Assembly: GCA_027624335.1 (NCBI GenBank)
Contig: JAQBWV010000001.1
Location: 1-64,000 of the forward strand
Source of the DNA: Planctomycetota bacterium
GTDB lineage: Bacteria; Planctomycetota; Planctomycetia; Planctomycetales; Planctomycetaceae
DNA: 64,000 nucleotides
Reading direction: 5' to 3'
Part shown: one piece after another, positions 17,745 through 27,853 of the stretch
Position numbering within the stretch: position 1 is the stretch's first letter
Layout of the letters: every line of letters starts with the position of its first letter
The notes under the pieces: generated by a model
The model's database searches: none
Told to the model about the DNA's origin: nothing
What the model saw: only the letters and a program-made list of their open reading frames with translations
Program-made: the position numbers and the translations under genes

Positions 17745-18674
17745 TCAAGAGACGATTTCGGTTCCGACTCCCATGTTGGAATAGATTTCAAGAAGCAGCG
17801 AATGCTGGCGTCGTCCGTCGATGATGTGAAGTTTTCCGACACCGGCTTCGAGCGCTTCGAGAGCTGCTTCGATCTTTGGGATCATTCCCGCCGAGATCGT
17901 TCCATCGGTGATCAGTGATCGGGCTTCCGCGACGTCGATGTGTGAGATCAGTGAGTCAGGGTCGCCTTTGTCTCGAAGCAGCCCAGGGACATCACTAACG
18001 AAGACAAGTTTTTCCGCCTTGAGAATTCTGGCGACGGCTGCCGCAGCAGTGTCACCGTTGACGTTCAGCAGCTGACCATCCCGATCGACGGCGATGCACG
18101 GGATAATCGGGATGCGGCCGGAACTGGTGATGGTGTCGAGGAACTCGCGGTTGATATCGGTGACGTGCCCAACCAGTCCAATATCAATTTTCTCTCCGGA
18201 GTCGGATGTGAGCGCCAGCCGTTCGCCGATCAGAACATTCTTTCCGGTGGCAAAGCTCAACCCCACTGCAGTGCCGCCCTGTCTGGCGATCTCGTTAACC
18301 AGTCTGGTGCAGATTTCCCGGGCGAGGACGCGGGCGGCGATTTCGAGCGTTTTCTGATCCGTGTAGCGTCGCCCCTGGACCCAGCTAGGTTCGATGCCGG
18401 CATCCTCCATTGCCTGGCTGATTTCCTTTCCACCGCCGTGAATGACGACGGGGCGCATGCCAACGGTTTCAAGAAAGATGACGTCCGTCAGAAACGATCT
18501 GATGGCGTCGGCATTCTCAAGCGCGCTGCCACCCAGCTTGATGATGATGTATCGGTCACGGAATCGTCGGATCCAGGCAAGTGCTTCAATGAGCACTCCG
18601 GCCTTCCGAGTGGCTTCGTCCACGGTGGTAATCCTCGAAAAATCAGGAAAAACGTGCGATTCTACGCCTCTCAT
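17745..18674 (-). CDS. argB: Acetylglutamate kinase
   Basis: A 309-residue amino acid kinase that phosphorylates N-acetylglutamate, the usual control step of arginine synthesis. Motifs are [10 protein letters not shown] (~43-52), [11 protein letters not shown] (~75-85), [12 protein letters not shown] (~204-215) and [13 protein letters not shown] near the C terminus. The N terminus is uncertain: the ATG at 18674 gives about 17 more residues than a GTG at 18623, which has GAGGAT about 11 bases upstream. It is the first gene of the arginine run. An N-terminal helix that in many homologues forms the arginine-sensitive hexamer would be present with either start, so feedback inhibition by arginine is possible. 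Confidence 0.92.
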   Translation of the reverse strand: MRGVESHVFPDFSRITTVDEATRKAGVLIEALAWIRRFRDRYIIIKLGGSALENADAIRSFLTDVIFLETVGMRPVVIHGGGKEISQAMEDAGIEPSWVQGRRYTDQKTLEIAARVLAREICTRLVNEIARQGGTAVGLSFATGKNVLIGERLALTSDSGEKIDIGLVGHVTDINREFLDTITSSGRIPIIPCIAVDRDGQLLNVNGDTAAAAVARILKAEKLVFVSDVPGLLRDKGDPDSLISHIDVAEARSLITDGTISAGMIPKIEAALEALEAGVGKLHIIDGRRQHSLLLEIYSNMGVGTEIVS

Positions 18675-18865
18675 TCAGGGTGTCAATTCGCTCGGACTGT
18701 TGAAGTGCAACTTGCTGTCTGTGTCGTCGAGACTCCTGTAGACTCGACTGATGGCGGTCCAGGGCCAGATAGGTCGTTGATCAAGGGCGTTCTATTCCGT
18801 TTGTATGTAAATTGACGCAGCGATGATGGTGGCATTGATGGCCGGTGGTGGCAGAAAGAGCCTGA

Positions 18866-19798
18866 ATGATGCTGGCAGCTCAACCGGGAACAATGGGATT
18901 CGGCTTTGCGGGATGCACACTGGTCCTGACGGCGATCTTTGTTCTGACACGCACGATTCGGAACACGCTTTACTCGGAAGACATCGAACAGGGTGACCAG
19001 TGGCGTTACGACATAAACCGGATTAATGAACTGCGGTTGATGAGTCCGCTCTACAGGATTTTCTATCCCGTGATCGCTGGTCTGGCGGTACTGAACCGCG
19101 GGATGTTTCGGGAATCACTTCCCGAGATCGGGCGAGAACTTCAGGCCGCCGGGTTCACTCGATTCTGGACGCCGGAAGAATACCTTGCGAGGCTTCAGAC
19201 GATCGCGTTGCTGCTGATGCCCGCGTACGTCTATTTATGCGTCGAAGTCATGGGCACGCCAGGCGCTATTTCGGCGCTGGCAATTACCGGTCTGACGGCC
19301 TATTGGCTGAGACGCCGACTGGCGTGGCAGGCGCATTACCGACTGTTCCAGATCAAGAAGAAGATGCCGTTTCTGCTGGATCTGGTGACGCTGCTGATGG
19401 AGGCCGGAGCGACGTTTATCAATGCGCTCGGCGAAGCCGTTCGAGAGTTTCATGATCAGCCGGTCGGTGTCGAGTTCGGGCGAGTGCTTGCTGAAATCCG
19501 CATGGGAAAGAGCCGGACGATGGCACTGGAGTCGTTACGGGAACGGCTCAGTGACGATGAAATCACCGCGATCGTCGGCTCGATCATTCAGGGGGAGAAT
19601 CTGGGGACGCCGTTGGCGACCGTGTTTCGAACTCAGGCGGATGTTTTGAGAATCAAGAGAACCCAACGCGCCGAGACGATTGCCGGAGAAGCCGGAGTCA
19701 AAATGCTGCTCCCCGGAATTCTGATCATGGCGTCGACGGTCGTGATTATTCTTGGGCCGTTTCTGCTCGGGTTCATCTATCAGGAATACATTTTCTGA
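18866..19798 (+). CDS. Type II secretion system F / TadC-like membrane protein
   Basis: A 310-residue integral membrane protein. Hydrophobic segments lie near the N terminus (~11-28), at ~108-145 (two helices) and at the C terminus (LLPGILIMASTVVIILGPFLLG). The central cytoplasmic helical domain (~160-280) with FLLDLVTLLMEAGATFINAL and the ENLGTPLATVFRTQADVLRIKR segment fits the T2SSF fold (PF00482), most like TadC of tight-adherence pilus systems. It would form part of a pilus assembly platform. No TadB, CpaF ATPase or pilin is adjacent, so partners must lie elsewhere. The plus-strand promoter must be within the ~190 bases shared with argB. Confidence 0.83.
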   Translation: MMLAAQPGTMGFGFAGCTLVLTAIFVLTRTIRNTLYSEDIEQGDQWRYDINRINELRLMSPLYRIFYPVIAGLAVLNRGMFRESLPEIGRELQAAGFTRFWTPEEYLARLQTIALLLMPAYVYLCVEVMGTPGAISALAITGLTAYWLRRRLAWQAHYRLFQIKKKMPFLLDLVTLLMEAGATFINALGEAVREFHDQPVGVEFGRVLAEIRMGKSRTMALESLRERLSDDEITAIVGSIIQGENLGTPLATVFRTQADVLRIKRTQRAETIAGEAGVKMLLPGILIMASTVVIILGPFLLGFIYQEYIF

Positions 19799-19871
19799 TC
19801 AGCATTGGCCCATTCGAGTCTGACATTGGCGATTCTGTCGTGGCCGATCCGCCGACTCCGATGGCAGGAGT

Positions 19872-22073
19872 TCAGAGCGGGCGTTTCATTGTCAGTGAAA
19901 CTCGGCGGCGTTCGGTGTCGATTGACTGAACCCAGACGGTGACGATGTCTCCCACGGAAACCACTTCGTGAGGGCTGCTGATGAATCGGTTTGCCATCTG
20001 GCTGACGTGGACCAGGCCGGTATCTTTCAGGCCAATGTCCACAAACGCACCGAAATCGACCACGTTGAGAACGGTGCCGGATAATTCCATCCCGTTGCTC
20101 AGGTCCTCGAGCTTCAAGACGCCACTGCGAAAGATTGGCCCCGGGAGATCTGTGCGTGGGTCACGACCAGGTCGACGCAGCGCATCGATGATGTCCTTGA
20201 GTGTAGGCTGGCCGACGTCGAGTTCTGCAGAGAGCTGTTTGATCGAAATGTCATTGAGGCTGCTGTGTATCGCCTCTTTGTTTTCGTCCGACGACTGAAC
20301 GTCGGCTGGCGTCAGAGAAAGACACGCTAAAAGCCGGTGGGCAAGTTCGTAGCTCTCCGGATGGATCCACGTGTGATCGAGCGGCTCTGCTCCATTCCTG
20401 ATCTTCAGAAAACCGGCTGCCTGTGTGAACGTGGATTTGCCGACGCCCGCAACATCCAGCAATTGTCGTCGGCTCGAAAACGACCCGTTGGCATCTCGCC
20501 ATTCGACAACGCGACGCGCGATGAGCTGAGTGAATCCGGAGACGTATTTCAACAGCGAAGCACTCGCCGTGTTCAAATCCACGCCAACGTAATTCACGCA
20601 CGATTCGACGACACTGTCGAGTGAATCTTTCATCAGCCGTGGATTCATGTCGTGCTGATACATGCCCACGCCGATGTGCTGTGGCTCGATCTTGACCAGC
20701 TCGCTGAGCGGATCCTGCAGACGGCGTCCAATTGAAATTGTCCCGCGAACAGTCGCGTCGTAGTCGGGGAACTCTTCCCTGGCGACGGTGCTGGCCGAGT
20801 AGATGCTCGCGCCGGCTTCATTGACGATCAGGTAACGGCAGTCCGGACAGTAAACGGCGATGAGCTGACTGATGAGTTCTTCAGTTTCGCGACATGCTGT
20901 TCCGTTGCCAATTGCGATCAGCCTGCATGAGTGCGTCTTAACGAGATCTGCCAGTCGCTGAAGCGTCCCCTGTCTCTTGTCGGCATTGCCAGTCACATAG
21001 ACGACGTCTGTGTGGACGCATTGTCCCTGCTTATCGAGAACGGCGATTTTACAACCCGTGCGGAACCCAGGATCAATCGCCAGCACGCCTTCGTTGCGGA
21101 GCGGCGGTTGCAGCAGGAGACTTCGAAGGTTCTTTGCGAAGACGCTGATGCCATGCTCTTCGGCCTGTTCGGTGATTTCCCGGCGTACTTCCCGTTCGAT
21201 GCTGGGGTGTATCAACCGATCAAGCGAATCCCGGACGCACTGATTCAGAAATTCTCGATGCGCGTGCGTGCTCAGTTCGTATGAATCCGAAATGACTCGC
21301 GCCGCCACCGCCCGATCCCATTCAAAGCGAATCTTCAGAACGTCTTCTTTCTCACCTCGGTTCAGAGCGAGCGTGCGGTGCGGCGGTACCTTCCAGACAG
21401 GTTCGCTGTATCCGAAGTAGTTTTCGAATTCCTTGCTCTTTTCGTTGACTTGTTTTGACGCTGAGACGGAAATCGTTCCCGTTCGCCAGGCGATCTTTCG
21501 CGAGTGGTCTCGAACGGCCGCGTCCTCACTGATTCGCTCAGCAATGATATCGGCCGCCCCTTGCAGTGCCTCATTCTTCGTCGCGATTCCCTGATCGGCA
21601 TCCGGCGAGACGAAAGCCGCCGCTGCTTTCTCGATCGGGATCGAATCAGCTTCGCCACGCATGATCATGTCAGCCAGTGGTTCAAGTCCCTTCTGCCTCG
21701 CGGCTTCGGCGCGTGATTTACGCTTCGGTCGAAATGGCAGATAGAGATCGTCCAGGCGTTTGAGTGTGTCCGCTGCTTCGATCTTTCGTCGCAGTTCCGG
21801 GGTGAGTTTTCCCTGAGCATCGATAAGTCTCAGGATGCTCTCTGTTTTCTCAGCCAGTTGCCTGAGAGCTTTGACTCGTCTTTCAATCTCGCGAATCTGC
21901 TCTTCATCGAGATTACCGGTTTGTTCCTTGCGATAGCGTGTAATGAAAGGAACAGTGTTGTCGTCGTCCAGCAGCGCGACGACGTTACGCACCTGCTTTT
22001 CGGTGAACGACAACTCTTTCGCGATGGCGGCCAGGTTGATGCTGTTCGCCGGTGAAGTGATTACGTTGGTCAT
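19872..22073 (-). CDS. tex: Tex-like S1 RNA-binding protein
   Basis: A 733-residue cytoplasmic protein of the Tex family. In order it has an N-terminal helical region with VPFITRYRKEQTGNLDEEQI (~40-60), a YqgF-like RNase H fold domain (VLAIDPGFRTGCKIAVLD), a helix-hairpin-helix region (GVGKSTFTQAAGFLKIRNG), and a C-terminal S1 domain (ELSGTVLNVVDFGAFVDIGL to the end). Tex binds nucleic acid and influences transcription in other bacteria. The ATG at 22073 has AGGAAG 6 bases upstream; the frame continues 17 codons further up without such a site. It converges with the TadC-like gene and stands alone. Confidence 0.94.
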   Translation of the reverse strand: MTNVITSPANSINLAAIAKELSFTEKQVRNVVALLDDDNTVPFITRYRKEQTGNLDEEQIREIERRVKALRQLAEKTESILRLIDAQGKLTPELRRKIEAADTLKRLDDLYLPFRPKRKSRAEAARQKGLEPLADMIMRGEADSIPIEKAAAAFVSPDADQGIATKNEALQGAADIIAERISEDAAVRDHSRKIAWRTGTISVSASKQVNEKSKEFENYFGYSEPVWKVPPHRTLALNRGEKEDVLKIRFEWDRAVAARVISDSYELSTHAHREFLNQCVRDSLDRLIHPSIEREVRREITEQAEEHGISVFAKNLRSLLLQPPLRNEGVLAIDPGFRTGCKIAVLDKQGQCVHTDVVYVTGNADKRQGTLQRLADLVKTHSCRLIAIGNGTACRETEELISQLIAVYCPDCRYLIVNEAGASIYSASTVAREEFPDYDATVRGTISIGRRLQDPLSELVKIEPQHIGVGMYQHDMNPRLMKDSLDSVVESCVNYVGVDLNTASASLLKYVSGFTQLIARRVVEWRDANGSFSSRRQLLDVAGVGKSTFTQAAGFLKIRNGAEPLDHTWIHPESYELAHRLLACLSLTPADVQSSDENKEAIHSSLNDISIKQLSAELDVGQPTLKDIIDALRRPGRDPRTDLPGPIFRSGVLKLEDLSNGMELSGTVLNVVDFGAFVDIGLKDTGLVHVSQMANRFISSPHEVVSVGDIVTVWVQSIDTERRRVSLTMKRPL

Positions 22074-22490
22074 CCGGCTTCCTGCTCGAACGATTGCGAC
22101 ATTTAGAGTCTTCCTGCGAAACATCCGCGCGCTTTGCGCACATCATTCGGTGAGGTCTACTGGGCCTCTTTGGTTGTGGCAAACCAGCCACGCTGGCCAG
22201 GTGTGTCGTGACTGATCAGGTTTCTGAATCGATACAGGCCGCGAATGCAGACTGCGAAGTGGGCCATGCATCGTAACGATTGCGAAGACTTAATCAAAAA
22301 GCGAGCGACGCAGGAGTCAGGTAACTCTAATGACGTATACTCAGCGTCTGCCTTCTGAATTCCAGAGACTGGTTCGTGGGACGTGGACTCAGCTGCGGTT
22401 CGACTTGGGCTGATCGTCGAAGTGGTGCATAATGCTGAGATGTCGTTCGTGCCGTCTGCCATCGAGAAAAGTGACCAACGGAAAATTACG
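22074..22490. other. Divergent intergenic region between tex and DUF1501 gene
   Basis: A 417-base region. The DUF1501 frame is open through most of its right half, but the likely start is at 22491. A TATACT sequence near 22337 could be a -10 element for the plus strand, but I see no good partner -35 box. No RNA gene is seen. Confidence 0.3.
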
Positions 22491-23903
22491 ATGATCAAAT
22501 TCAGTGGAAGCTCGGTTCGACATTGCGATGGCGTAAGTCGTCGCACCGCACTTCTGGCTGGCTCAACGGGGCTGGCTGGGCTGTCACTGGTTGATGTGCT
22601 GCGATGTGAAGCCGCCAGTGGGATTGGCTCTTCCCGCAAGTCCGTGAACAACATTCATTTGGACGGCGGACCACCTCAACTCGACACGATCGATATGAAA
22701 ATGTCGGCACCGTCGGAGATTCGTGGTGAGTTTTTTCCCGTGCAGACTGCCCTGCCCGGATTTCAGATGTGCGAGCTGATGCCTCGTGTGGCCAGTATCG
22801 CTGGTCGATTTGTTTTTATCAGGTCGTTGGTTGGCTCGGCCGGTCGGCACGACGGATTTCAGTGTCAGTCCGGATTTGAATACAAGAATCTTGAGTCGAT
22901 GGGCGGTCGCCCGGTCATGGGTTCCGTCGTGTCAAAGTTGCAGGGCAAGGCCGACGACGACGCTCCCTCGTTTGTCGATTTGATGCAGGGCCGCCCGCTG
23001 GTTCGAAACAGTGCTCGACCGGGGTTCCTGGGGCCAGCCCATAAGCCGTTTCGGCCAGATATCTCCGGGATGTTTCAGCGTGAGTTGGAAGCGGGAATGC
23101 AGGGTGAACTGAATCGGCTTGGCAACCATCATGTCATGAGTATGAAGCTGAACGAGGAGCTGTCGCTGGCTCGATTGCAGAGTCGAGCGGGGCTGCTGGG
23201 CGGGCTTGATCGAATTCGACGAAAGGTCGACGCCAGCGGAATGATGGACGCGATGGACGCGTTCAATCAGCAGGCCGTCAGCATTCTCACGTCCGGGCGT
23301 TTCGCGGAGGCGCTTGATCTGAGCCGCGAAGAACCACAAATGCTGCATCGCTACACCGGACCGTCCTCGCCGGACTCGTTTCGATTCACAACGGCAGAAG
23401 GCGAGGAAGCACCTCGGAAGTTCCTGCTGGCTCGACGGTTGATCGAAGCCGGGGTTCGCTGCGTGAGTGTGTCGATCAGCGACTTCGACACTCACTCAAG
23501 TAACTTTCCTCGCATGCGGACGCTGCTGCCGATCGTCGATCACGGGCTGCACGCGCTGGTGACGGATCTCGAAGAGCGAGGAATGCTTGAGGACGTTTCG
23601 ATCGTCGTCTGGGGCGAGTTCGGACGTACGCCTCGCATTGATCCGAAGACGGGCGGCCGACATCACTGGCCGCGTGTCGGACCTGCAATGCTGGCGGGTG
23701 GCGGAATGAGAACCGGACAGGTGATTGGAGCAACGGATCGAACTGCTGGCTCGGCCATCTCAAGACCGGTGCATTACAAGGACGTGTTTGCGACGCTGTT
23801 TGAGCGGCTGGGTATCGACGCCAGAAACACGACACTCATCGATCCTCAGGGACGACCTCAGTACCTGTTGGATGAGGGTGAGCCGATGACAGAGGTCATC
23901 TGA
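22491..23903 (+). CDS. DUF1501 protein, Tat-exported sulfatase-fold relative
   Basis: A 470-residue protein. Near the start it has SRRTALLAGSTGLAGLS, a twin-arginine export signal, and then the DUF1501 (PF07394) landmarks: HLDGGPPQLDTIDMK, APSEIRGEF, HDGFQCQSGFE and, towards the C terminus, VVWGEFGRTPRID and GGRHHWP, which supply metal-binding Asp/Glu/His residues of the alkaline-phosphatase-like fold. The usual hydrophobic strand before HLDGG is shorter than typical (SVNNIHLDGG). DUF1501 proteins are highly duplicated in planctomycetes and often pair with a DUF1549/DUF1553 cytochrome partner; none is adjacent. The start at 22491 is chosen for the Tat signal; the ribosome site is weak. Substrate unknown. 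Confidence 0.9.
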   Translation: MIKFSGSSVRHCDGVSRRTALLAGSTGLAGLSLVDVLRCEAASGIGSSRKSVNNIHLDGGPPQLDTIDMKMSAPSEIRGEFFPVQTALPGFQMCELMPRVASIAGRFVFIRSLVGSAGRHDGFQCQSGFEYKNLESMGGRPVMGSVVSKLQGKADDDAPSFVDLMQGRPLVRNSARPGFLGPAHKPFRPDISGMFQRELEAGMQGELNRLGNHHVMSMKLNEELSLARLQSRAGLLGGLDRIRRKVDASGMMDAMDAFNQQAVSILTSGRFAEALDLSREEPQMLHRYTGPSSPDSFRFTTAEGEEAPRKFLLARRLIEAGVRCVSVSISDFDTHSSNFPRMRTLLPIVDHGLHALVTDLEERGMLEDVSIVVWGEFGRTPRIDPKTGGRHHWPRVGPAMLAGGGMRTGQVIGATDRTAGSAISRPVHYKDVFATLFERLGIDARNTTLIDPQGRPQYLLDEGEPMTEVI

Positions 23904-24308
23904 TCGCTCAGCCTCTGGAGTGGCACAGAATCACTCGCCGTTGAAGGGCACCTTTCGATCCTCTTCCGGCATCGTGCTCGCTGCCTGATTTAACTCCCTG
24001 TGCCGGTACACGTTGCCGGTAACAGAAGCACTCTGCAAACGACGCCTGTTCAGGATCGTTGCAAAGTTGATTGTCGCTGCAATCGGTTCAGCTCCGAAGT
24101 GCCGCATAATCGGCGTAACGTCTGGTTATCCGACTGGCGTGTCGCTCGCCGCGAAAGATTTCGGGCGATCAGCCACGTCCCGGACGCGTTAGGTTCGAAT
24201 GCGACCTAGATTGCAGTGGACGAGGTTCTGCGCCTCTTTCCGCGGAATCTGGAATTCACACAAACAACCAGTTTGAAGTGACAGTCCGTCTCGAACCAGG
24301 AACGCGTT
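23904..24308. other. Gene-free stretch upstream of the glycosyltransferase cluster
   Basis: A 405-base region that must contain the promoter of the polysaccharide cluster. It includes AGGA 8 bases before the first glycosyltransferase start. I see no repeat, RNA gene, terminator-like hairpin with a T-run, or open frame worth reporting. Confidence 0.35.
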
Positions 24309-25481
24309 ATGTCTTCGCCCCGAACATCCGAAACGATTAGACCAGACACACCTGCGGGCACATCCAGATCTGCTTCTCGAAAGCCAGGTACGAAGATTCG
24401 GGTTTGTCATGTCAGTATGTGCCTGTTGACCGGCGGTCTGGAGCGACTACTTGTTGAGTTTGGCAGGAACCGGGACGGAGAACGCTTTGAGACGAGTTAT
24501 GTCGCGCTCGATGGGGTGGGAGCTCCGGCCGAGGAGTTGCGCAAGCAAGGGCATCACGTCGAATGTGTGGCGGATGTAGCGTCAGGAAAACTCGGCCGAC
24601 TTCGACGTCTGGCTCGCATCTTCCGCAGAGGAAGGTTCAACGTCGTTCACACTCATAATACGCTCGCGCATTTTTATGGAGCGTTTGCGGCGAAGCTCGC
24701 TGGCGTCCCGGTCGTTGTGAACACACAGCACGGGCGAGGCTGCGGTAAAGGCTGGAAAGCGAAACTGCAGTTCCGCATGGCGAATCAGCTTACCGACAAA
24801 GTCATCGGAGTTTCCGAAGACGCTGCAGCTCTATGCCGTCGTGACGACGTTCGTGCAGCGGACCGAACAGTGGCTCTCTGGAACGGAGTGGACCTCGATC
24901 GCTTCGAGTATCGTGGGCCTTCTGCCGAGCCGGTGGCGATCAGTGTTGCGAGACTGTCACCTGAGAAAGATTTCGAAACATTGATCAGAGCCACCTGGAT
25001 TCTGATCAAGGATCGTCCCGACTTCCGACTGAGGATCGTCGGCGACGGATCGGAGCGAAGCAGGCTCGAGCGACTTGCAAAGGAGCTCAACCTGAATGAC
25101 CACGTCGAGTTTCTGGGAGAGCGAAGTGACATTTCGCAGCTGATGTCGAAGGCAGGATTTTTCGTGTCGTCATCACTGTCGGAAGGAATCTCGCTGACAT
25201 TACTGGAAGCGATGTCGGTCGGCCTGCCCGTCGTGACGACCCGGGTCGGAGGGAATCCGGAAATCGTCGTCGAAGGCAAGACGGGCAGACTCGTCTCGCC
25301 GAACAGTCCAGAGCAACTGGCGCTTGCCATGCGGGACCTGCTGAGGGATCAGGAAGGATGGCCGGTGTACGGCGAACTGGCTCGTCAGCGCGTCGAACAA
25401 CACTTCGATGTGCGGAACATGGTGCGGCAATACGAAAATCTGTATCGCGAATTAATTGAAGGCTTGCCTGCTCGACCGTGA
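24309..25481 (+). CDS. Glycosyltransferase family 4 (GT-B fold)
   Basis: A 390-residue predicted retaining glycosyltransferase with no membrane segment. The N-terminal acceptor-domain pattern is present (IRVCHVSMCLLTGGLERLL at ~30-48; HTHNTLAHFYGAF), and the C-terminal nucleotide-sugar domain has ARLSPEKDFETLI, LRIVGDGSERSRLE and SSSLSEGISLTLLEAMSVGLP with the conserved E(x7)E pair. The first ~28 residues are polar and poorly conserved in appearance. It is the first gene of a plus-strand polysaccharide cluster. Sugar donor and acceptor are not predictable. Confidence 0.9.
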   Translation: MSSPRTSETIRPDTPAGTSRSASRKPGTKIRVCHVSMCLLTGGLERLLVEFGRNRDGERFETSYVALDGVGAPAEELRKQGHHVECVADVASGKLGRLRRLARIFRRGRFNVVHTHNTLAHFYGAFAAKLAGVPVVVNTQHGRGCGKGWKAKLQFRMANQLTDKVIGVSEDAAALCRRDDVRAADRTVALWNGVDLDRFEYRGPSAEPVAISVARLSPEKDFETLIRATWILIKDRPDFRLRIVGDGSERSRLERLAKELNLNDHVEFLGERSDISQLMSKAGFFVSSSLSEGISLTLLEAMSVGLPVVTTRVGGNPEIVVEGKTGRLVSPNSPEQLALAMRDLLRDQEGWPVYGELARQRVEQHFDVRNMVRQYENLYRELIEGLPARP

Positions 25482-25572
25482 CGGGGAAGCTTGAAGTGCT
25501 TCATAGCCAACTGTCTGGCGACGGAATGAGCGACGTCACGCAGCGTCCGTGGTGAAATAAAAGTCCGGTGAA

Positions 25573-26760
25573 ATGATTGAGAAACGGATAAAAATTGGTC
25601 TCGTCGGGTGCGGGCAGATTGCCGATGCGCATCTGCAGCAGATTCGTCGCATCCCGTGGGCGGATCCGGTTGCGGTCTGCGATCTGGAGCCACTGCTTGC
25701 GCGGCAGGCGGCGGAACGATTCGAGATCCCAGGGCAGTTCACTGACCTTGATCAGATGATTGAGCAGACTCGTCCTGACGTTGTGCATTTGACGACTCCG
25801 GTTGGGTCCCATCGTCCGCTGGCGCTGCAGCTTCTGGCGGCGGGAGTTCACGTCTATGTCGAGAAGCCGTTTACGGTTGATGCTGACGAGGCTCGTGAAG
25901 TGCTTGCTGCAGCTCGGCAGGCGGGCAGGCTTGTGTGTCTGGGCCACGATCAGCTGTTTGATCCAGCGTGGCTGGAGTGCCGAAGACGAGTCGCAGCTGG
26001 CGCAGTTGGTGACGTTCAGCATGTGGAGTCCGTTCTGGGCTACCCGCTTGACGGCCCTTTCGGGACGCAGGTCGTCGCGAACGTGGATCATTGGGTGAGA
26101 CGTCTGCCGGGCGGTTTGTTTCAGAACACGATTTCTCATCCGCTGTACCGCATTACGGAATTTCTGCGCGACGATGAGCCGGAGATCCAGGCAGCCTGGT
26201 TCAGCCGCGTGCCACGAATACCTTTTCCCACCGAATTGCGGGCACATCTGGCAGGTGAGCAGGTGACGGGCAGTCTGCTCTTCATGAGTACAACAAAGCC
26301 ATGCCACCGTCTGACTCGAATCTATGGGACGGATGGGTCTCTGGAAGTGAATCTGACCAGTCAGTTGATTCGAACCGATCAGATAGATCGTTACCCGGGA
26401 GCGATCGCAAGAATCGAAGTGCCGTGGCGGCAGGTGCGTGAGGCGTCGCGAAACTTCAGGCAGAATCTTCTTCGTTTCTGGAGAGGTGACTTTCACTACT
26501 TCGATGGCTTGAAAGAGATGTTCCGCCAATTCTATCAGGCCATTCTGGAAGGTGGCGAATCTCCCGTTTCTGGCGAGGAAATCGTCCGCGTGACGGCGAT
26601 CATGGATCGAATGTTTCATGCATGTCAGCGGGAAGACGACAAACGATGTGACGGACGACGGCAGCGCCGGACGACGCACTCCCACATACCGGAAACTGAG
26701 AATGCATTCGAAAAACGTTGCGATGCGGCGGACGAGGTCCTTTGTGAAAAGAGCCCGTGA
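25573..26760 (+). CDS. Gfo/Idh/MocA family NAD(P)-dependent oxidoreductase
   Basis: A 395-residue enzyme with an N-terminal Rossmann domain (IGLVGCGQIADAHL, residues ~8-21, a GxGxxA fingerprint) and the family EKPFTVDADEA motif at ~97-107 that supplies the catalytic Lys. The C-terminal domain fits GFO_IDH_MocA. Such enzymes oxidise or reduce sugar rings, often nucleotide sugars in surface-polysaccharide clusters, which the position between glycosyltransferases and an epimerase supports. The last ~40 residues (RRQRRTTHSHIPETEN...) are charged and look unlike the family, possibly a non-conserved extension. A long antisense frame here is a shadow. Confidence 0.88.
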   Translation: MIEKRIKIGLVGCGQIADAHLQQIRRIPWADPVAVCDLEPLLARQAAERFEIPGQFTDLDQMIEQTRPDVVHLTTPVGSHRPLALQLLAAGVHVYVEKPFTVDADEAREVLAAARQAGRLVCLGHDQLFDPAWLECRRRVAAGAVGDVQHVESVLGYPLDGPFGTQVVANVDHWVRRLPGGLFQNTISHPLYRITEFLRDDEPEIQAAWFSRVPRIPFPTELRAHLAGEQVTGSLLFMSTTKPCHRLTRIYGTDGSLEVNLTSQLIRTDQIDRYPGAIARIEVPWRQVREASRNFRQNLLRFWRGDFHYFDGLKEMFRQFYQAILEGGESPVSGEEIVRVTAIMDRMFHACQREDDKRCDGRRQRRTTHSHIPETENAFEKRCDAADEVLCEKSP

Positions 26761-26817
26761 GGCTGGTCCTTGCGTGGTCAGTGTCCCTGGTAAGTAAACT
26801 CGGATTGAAACGGCGAG

Positions 26818-27843
26818 ATGAACAGCACGACAGATATCGCAGCCATGCAGGTCTTACTGACGGGAGCGACTGGCTTCCTTGGACGCCGAGTTCTTCGCGA
26901 ACTTGTCGATGAAGGCGGCGCCGTACGCTGCGCAGTCCGTACGGGCAGCGATATCAACAGGTTGCGGGATTTTATCGGAGCACGACGGTGGAACCAGACG
27001 GAGACTGTCAGTGGCCAGCTGACGAACCTCGATCACTGCCGGGCGCTCGTAACAGGTTGTGATGTTGTGTACCACGCGGCAGCAGCTCTAAGTGGCTGTC
27101 CCAGTAATCTTGTGATGAACTCGGTCATCTCGACGCGCACGCTCATGACGGCGGCTGCCGAAGCTGACGTCAGTCGTTTTGTTCTGATCAGTTCGCTGGG
27201 TGTCTACGGCTCCCAGAAACTGGCGAGTCATTCCGTTCTCGATGAAACCTGCCCGGTGGATACGGCGGGATTTCTTCGAGACCCCTACACATACAGCAAA
27301 ATCCTGCAGGAAGAAGTTGCCTGGCAGATCGCGAACGAACATCAGTTGCCGCTGGTGGTGGTGAGACCCGGAGTCATTTTTGGCGAAGAAAGAGGCGTCC
27401 TGTGTCATCGGATCGGGCTGTCGATTGGCCATCATCTGCTGCGCATGGGAGGCAGTCAGCGAGTTCCGTTTACTTACGTTGATAACTGTGCTGATGCCGT
27501 GAAGCGGGCAGGAATCGTTGCCGGAATCGACGGAGAGGTGTTCAACATCGTCGACGACGATCTTCCGACCGGCCGACAGGTCATTCGTGAACATCGAAAG
27601 TCAGGGCGCAAATTGAAGGTCATTGGCATTCCTCAGTTCGCGATCAACTGGCTGGCTGACTTCAACGAGTACTACAGCAGGAAAACAGAGCAACAGATTC
27701 CCGCTGTGCTGACTCGGTATCGAGTGCAGGCGATGTGGAAGTCACTGCGTTACTCCAACGACCTGGCGAAGCAGAAACTTGGCTGGCGACCAACAACAAC
27801 TCTTGATGAAGCGTTTGAACGGACTCTGGCTTTCGATGCCTGA
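26818..27843 (+). CDS. Extended SDR NAD-dependent epimerase/dehydratase
   Basis: A 341-residue nucleotide-sugar epimerase or reductase-like enzyme. It has the Rossmann motif VLLTGATGFLGRRV (~12-25), an acidic/hydrophobic DVVYHAAAAL (~82-91), and a Tyr-x-x-x-Lys catalytic pair in DPYTYSKILQEE (~155-166). VVRPGVIFGEERG and TYVDNCADAV follow as in sugar epimerases and 3-beta-HSD-like reductases. Start is uncertain between 26818 and ATG 26845, which begins directly at MQVLLTG. It lies between the oxidoreductase and the next glycosyltransferase (10-base gap) and probably makes a modified sugar donor. Confidence 0.89.
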   Translation: MNSTTDIAAMQVLLTGATGFLGRRVLRELVDEGGAVRCAVRTGSDINRLRDFIGARRWNQTETVSGQLTNLDHCRALVTGCDVVYHAAAALSGCPSNLVMNSVISTRTLMTAAAEADVSRFVLISSLGVYGSQKLASHSVLDETCPVDTAGFLRDPYTYSKILQEEVAWQIANEHQLPLVVVRPGVIFGEERGVLCHRIGLSIGHHLLRMGGSQRVPFTYVDNCADAVKRAGIVAGIDGEVFNIVDDDLPTGRQVIREHRKSGRKLKVIGIPQFAINWLADFNEYYSRKTEQQIPAVLTRYRVQAMWKSLRYSNDLAKQKLGWRPTTTLDEAFERTLAFDA

Positions 27844-27853
27844 GGATTCCTGA

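Noticed and set aside
25501..26685. Long - strand open frame (394 codons) over the oxidoreductase
   Set aside because: It is antisense to a clear Gfo/Idh/MocA gene with a Rossmann motif and EKP site; the - product shows no family motif.
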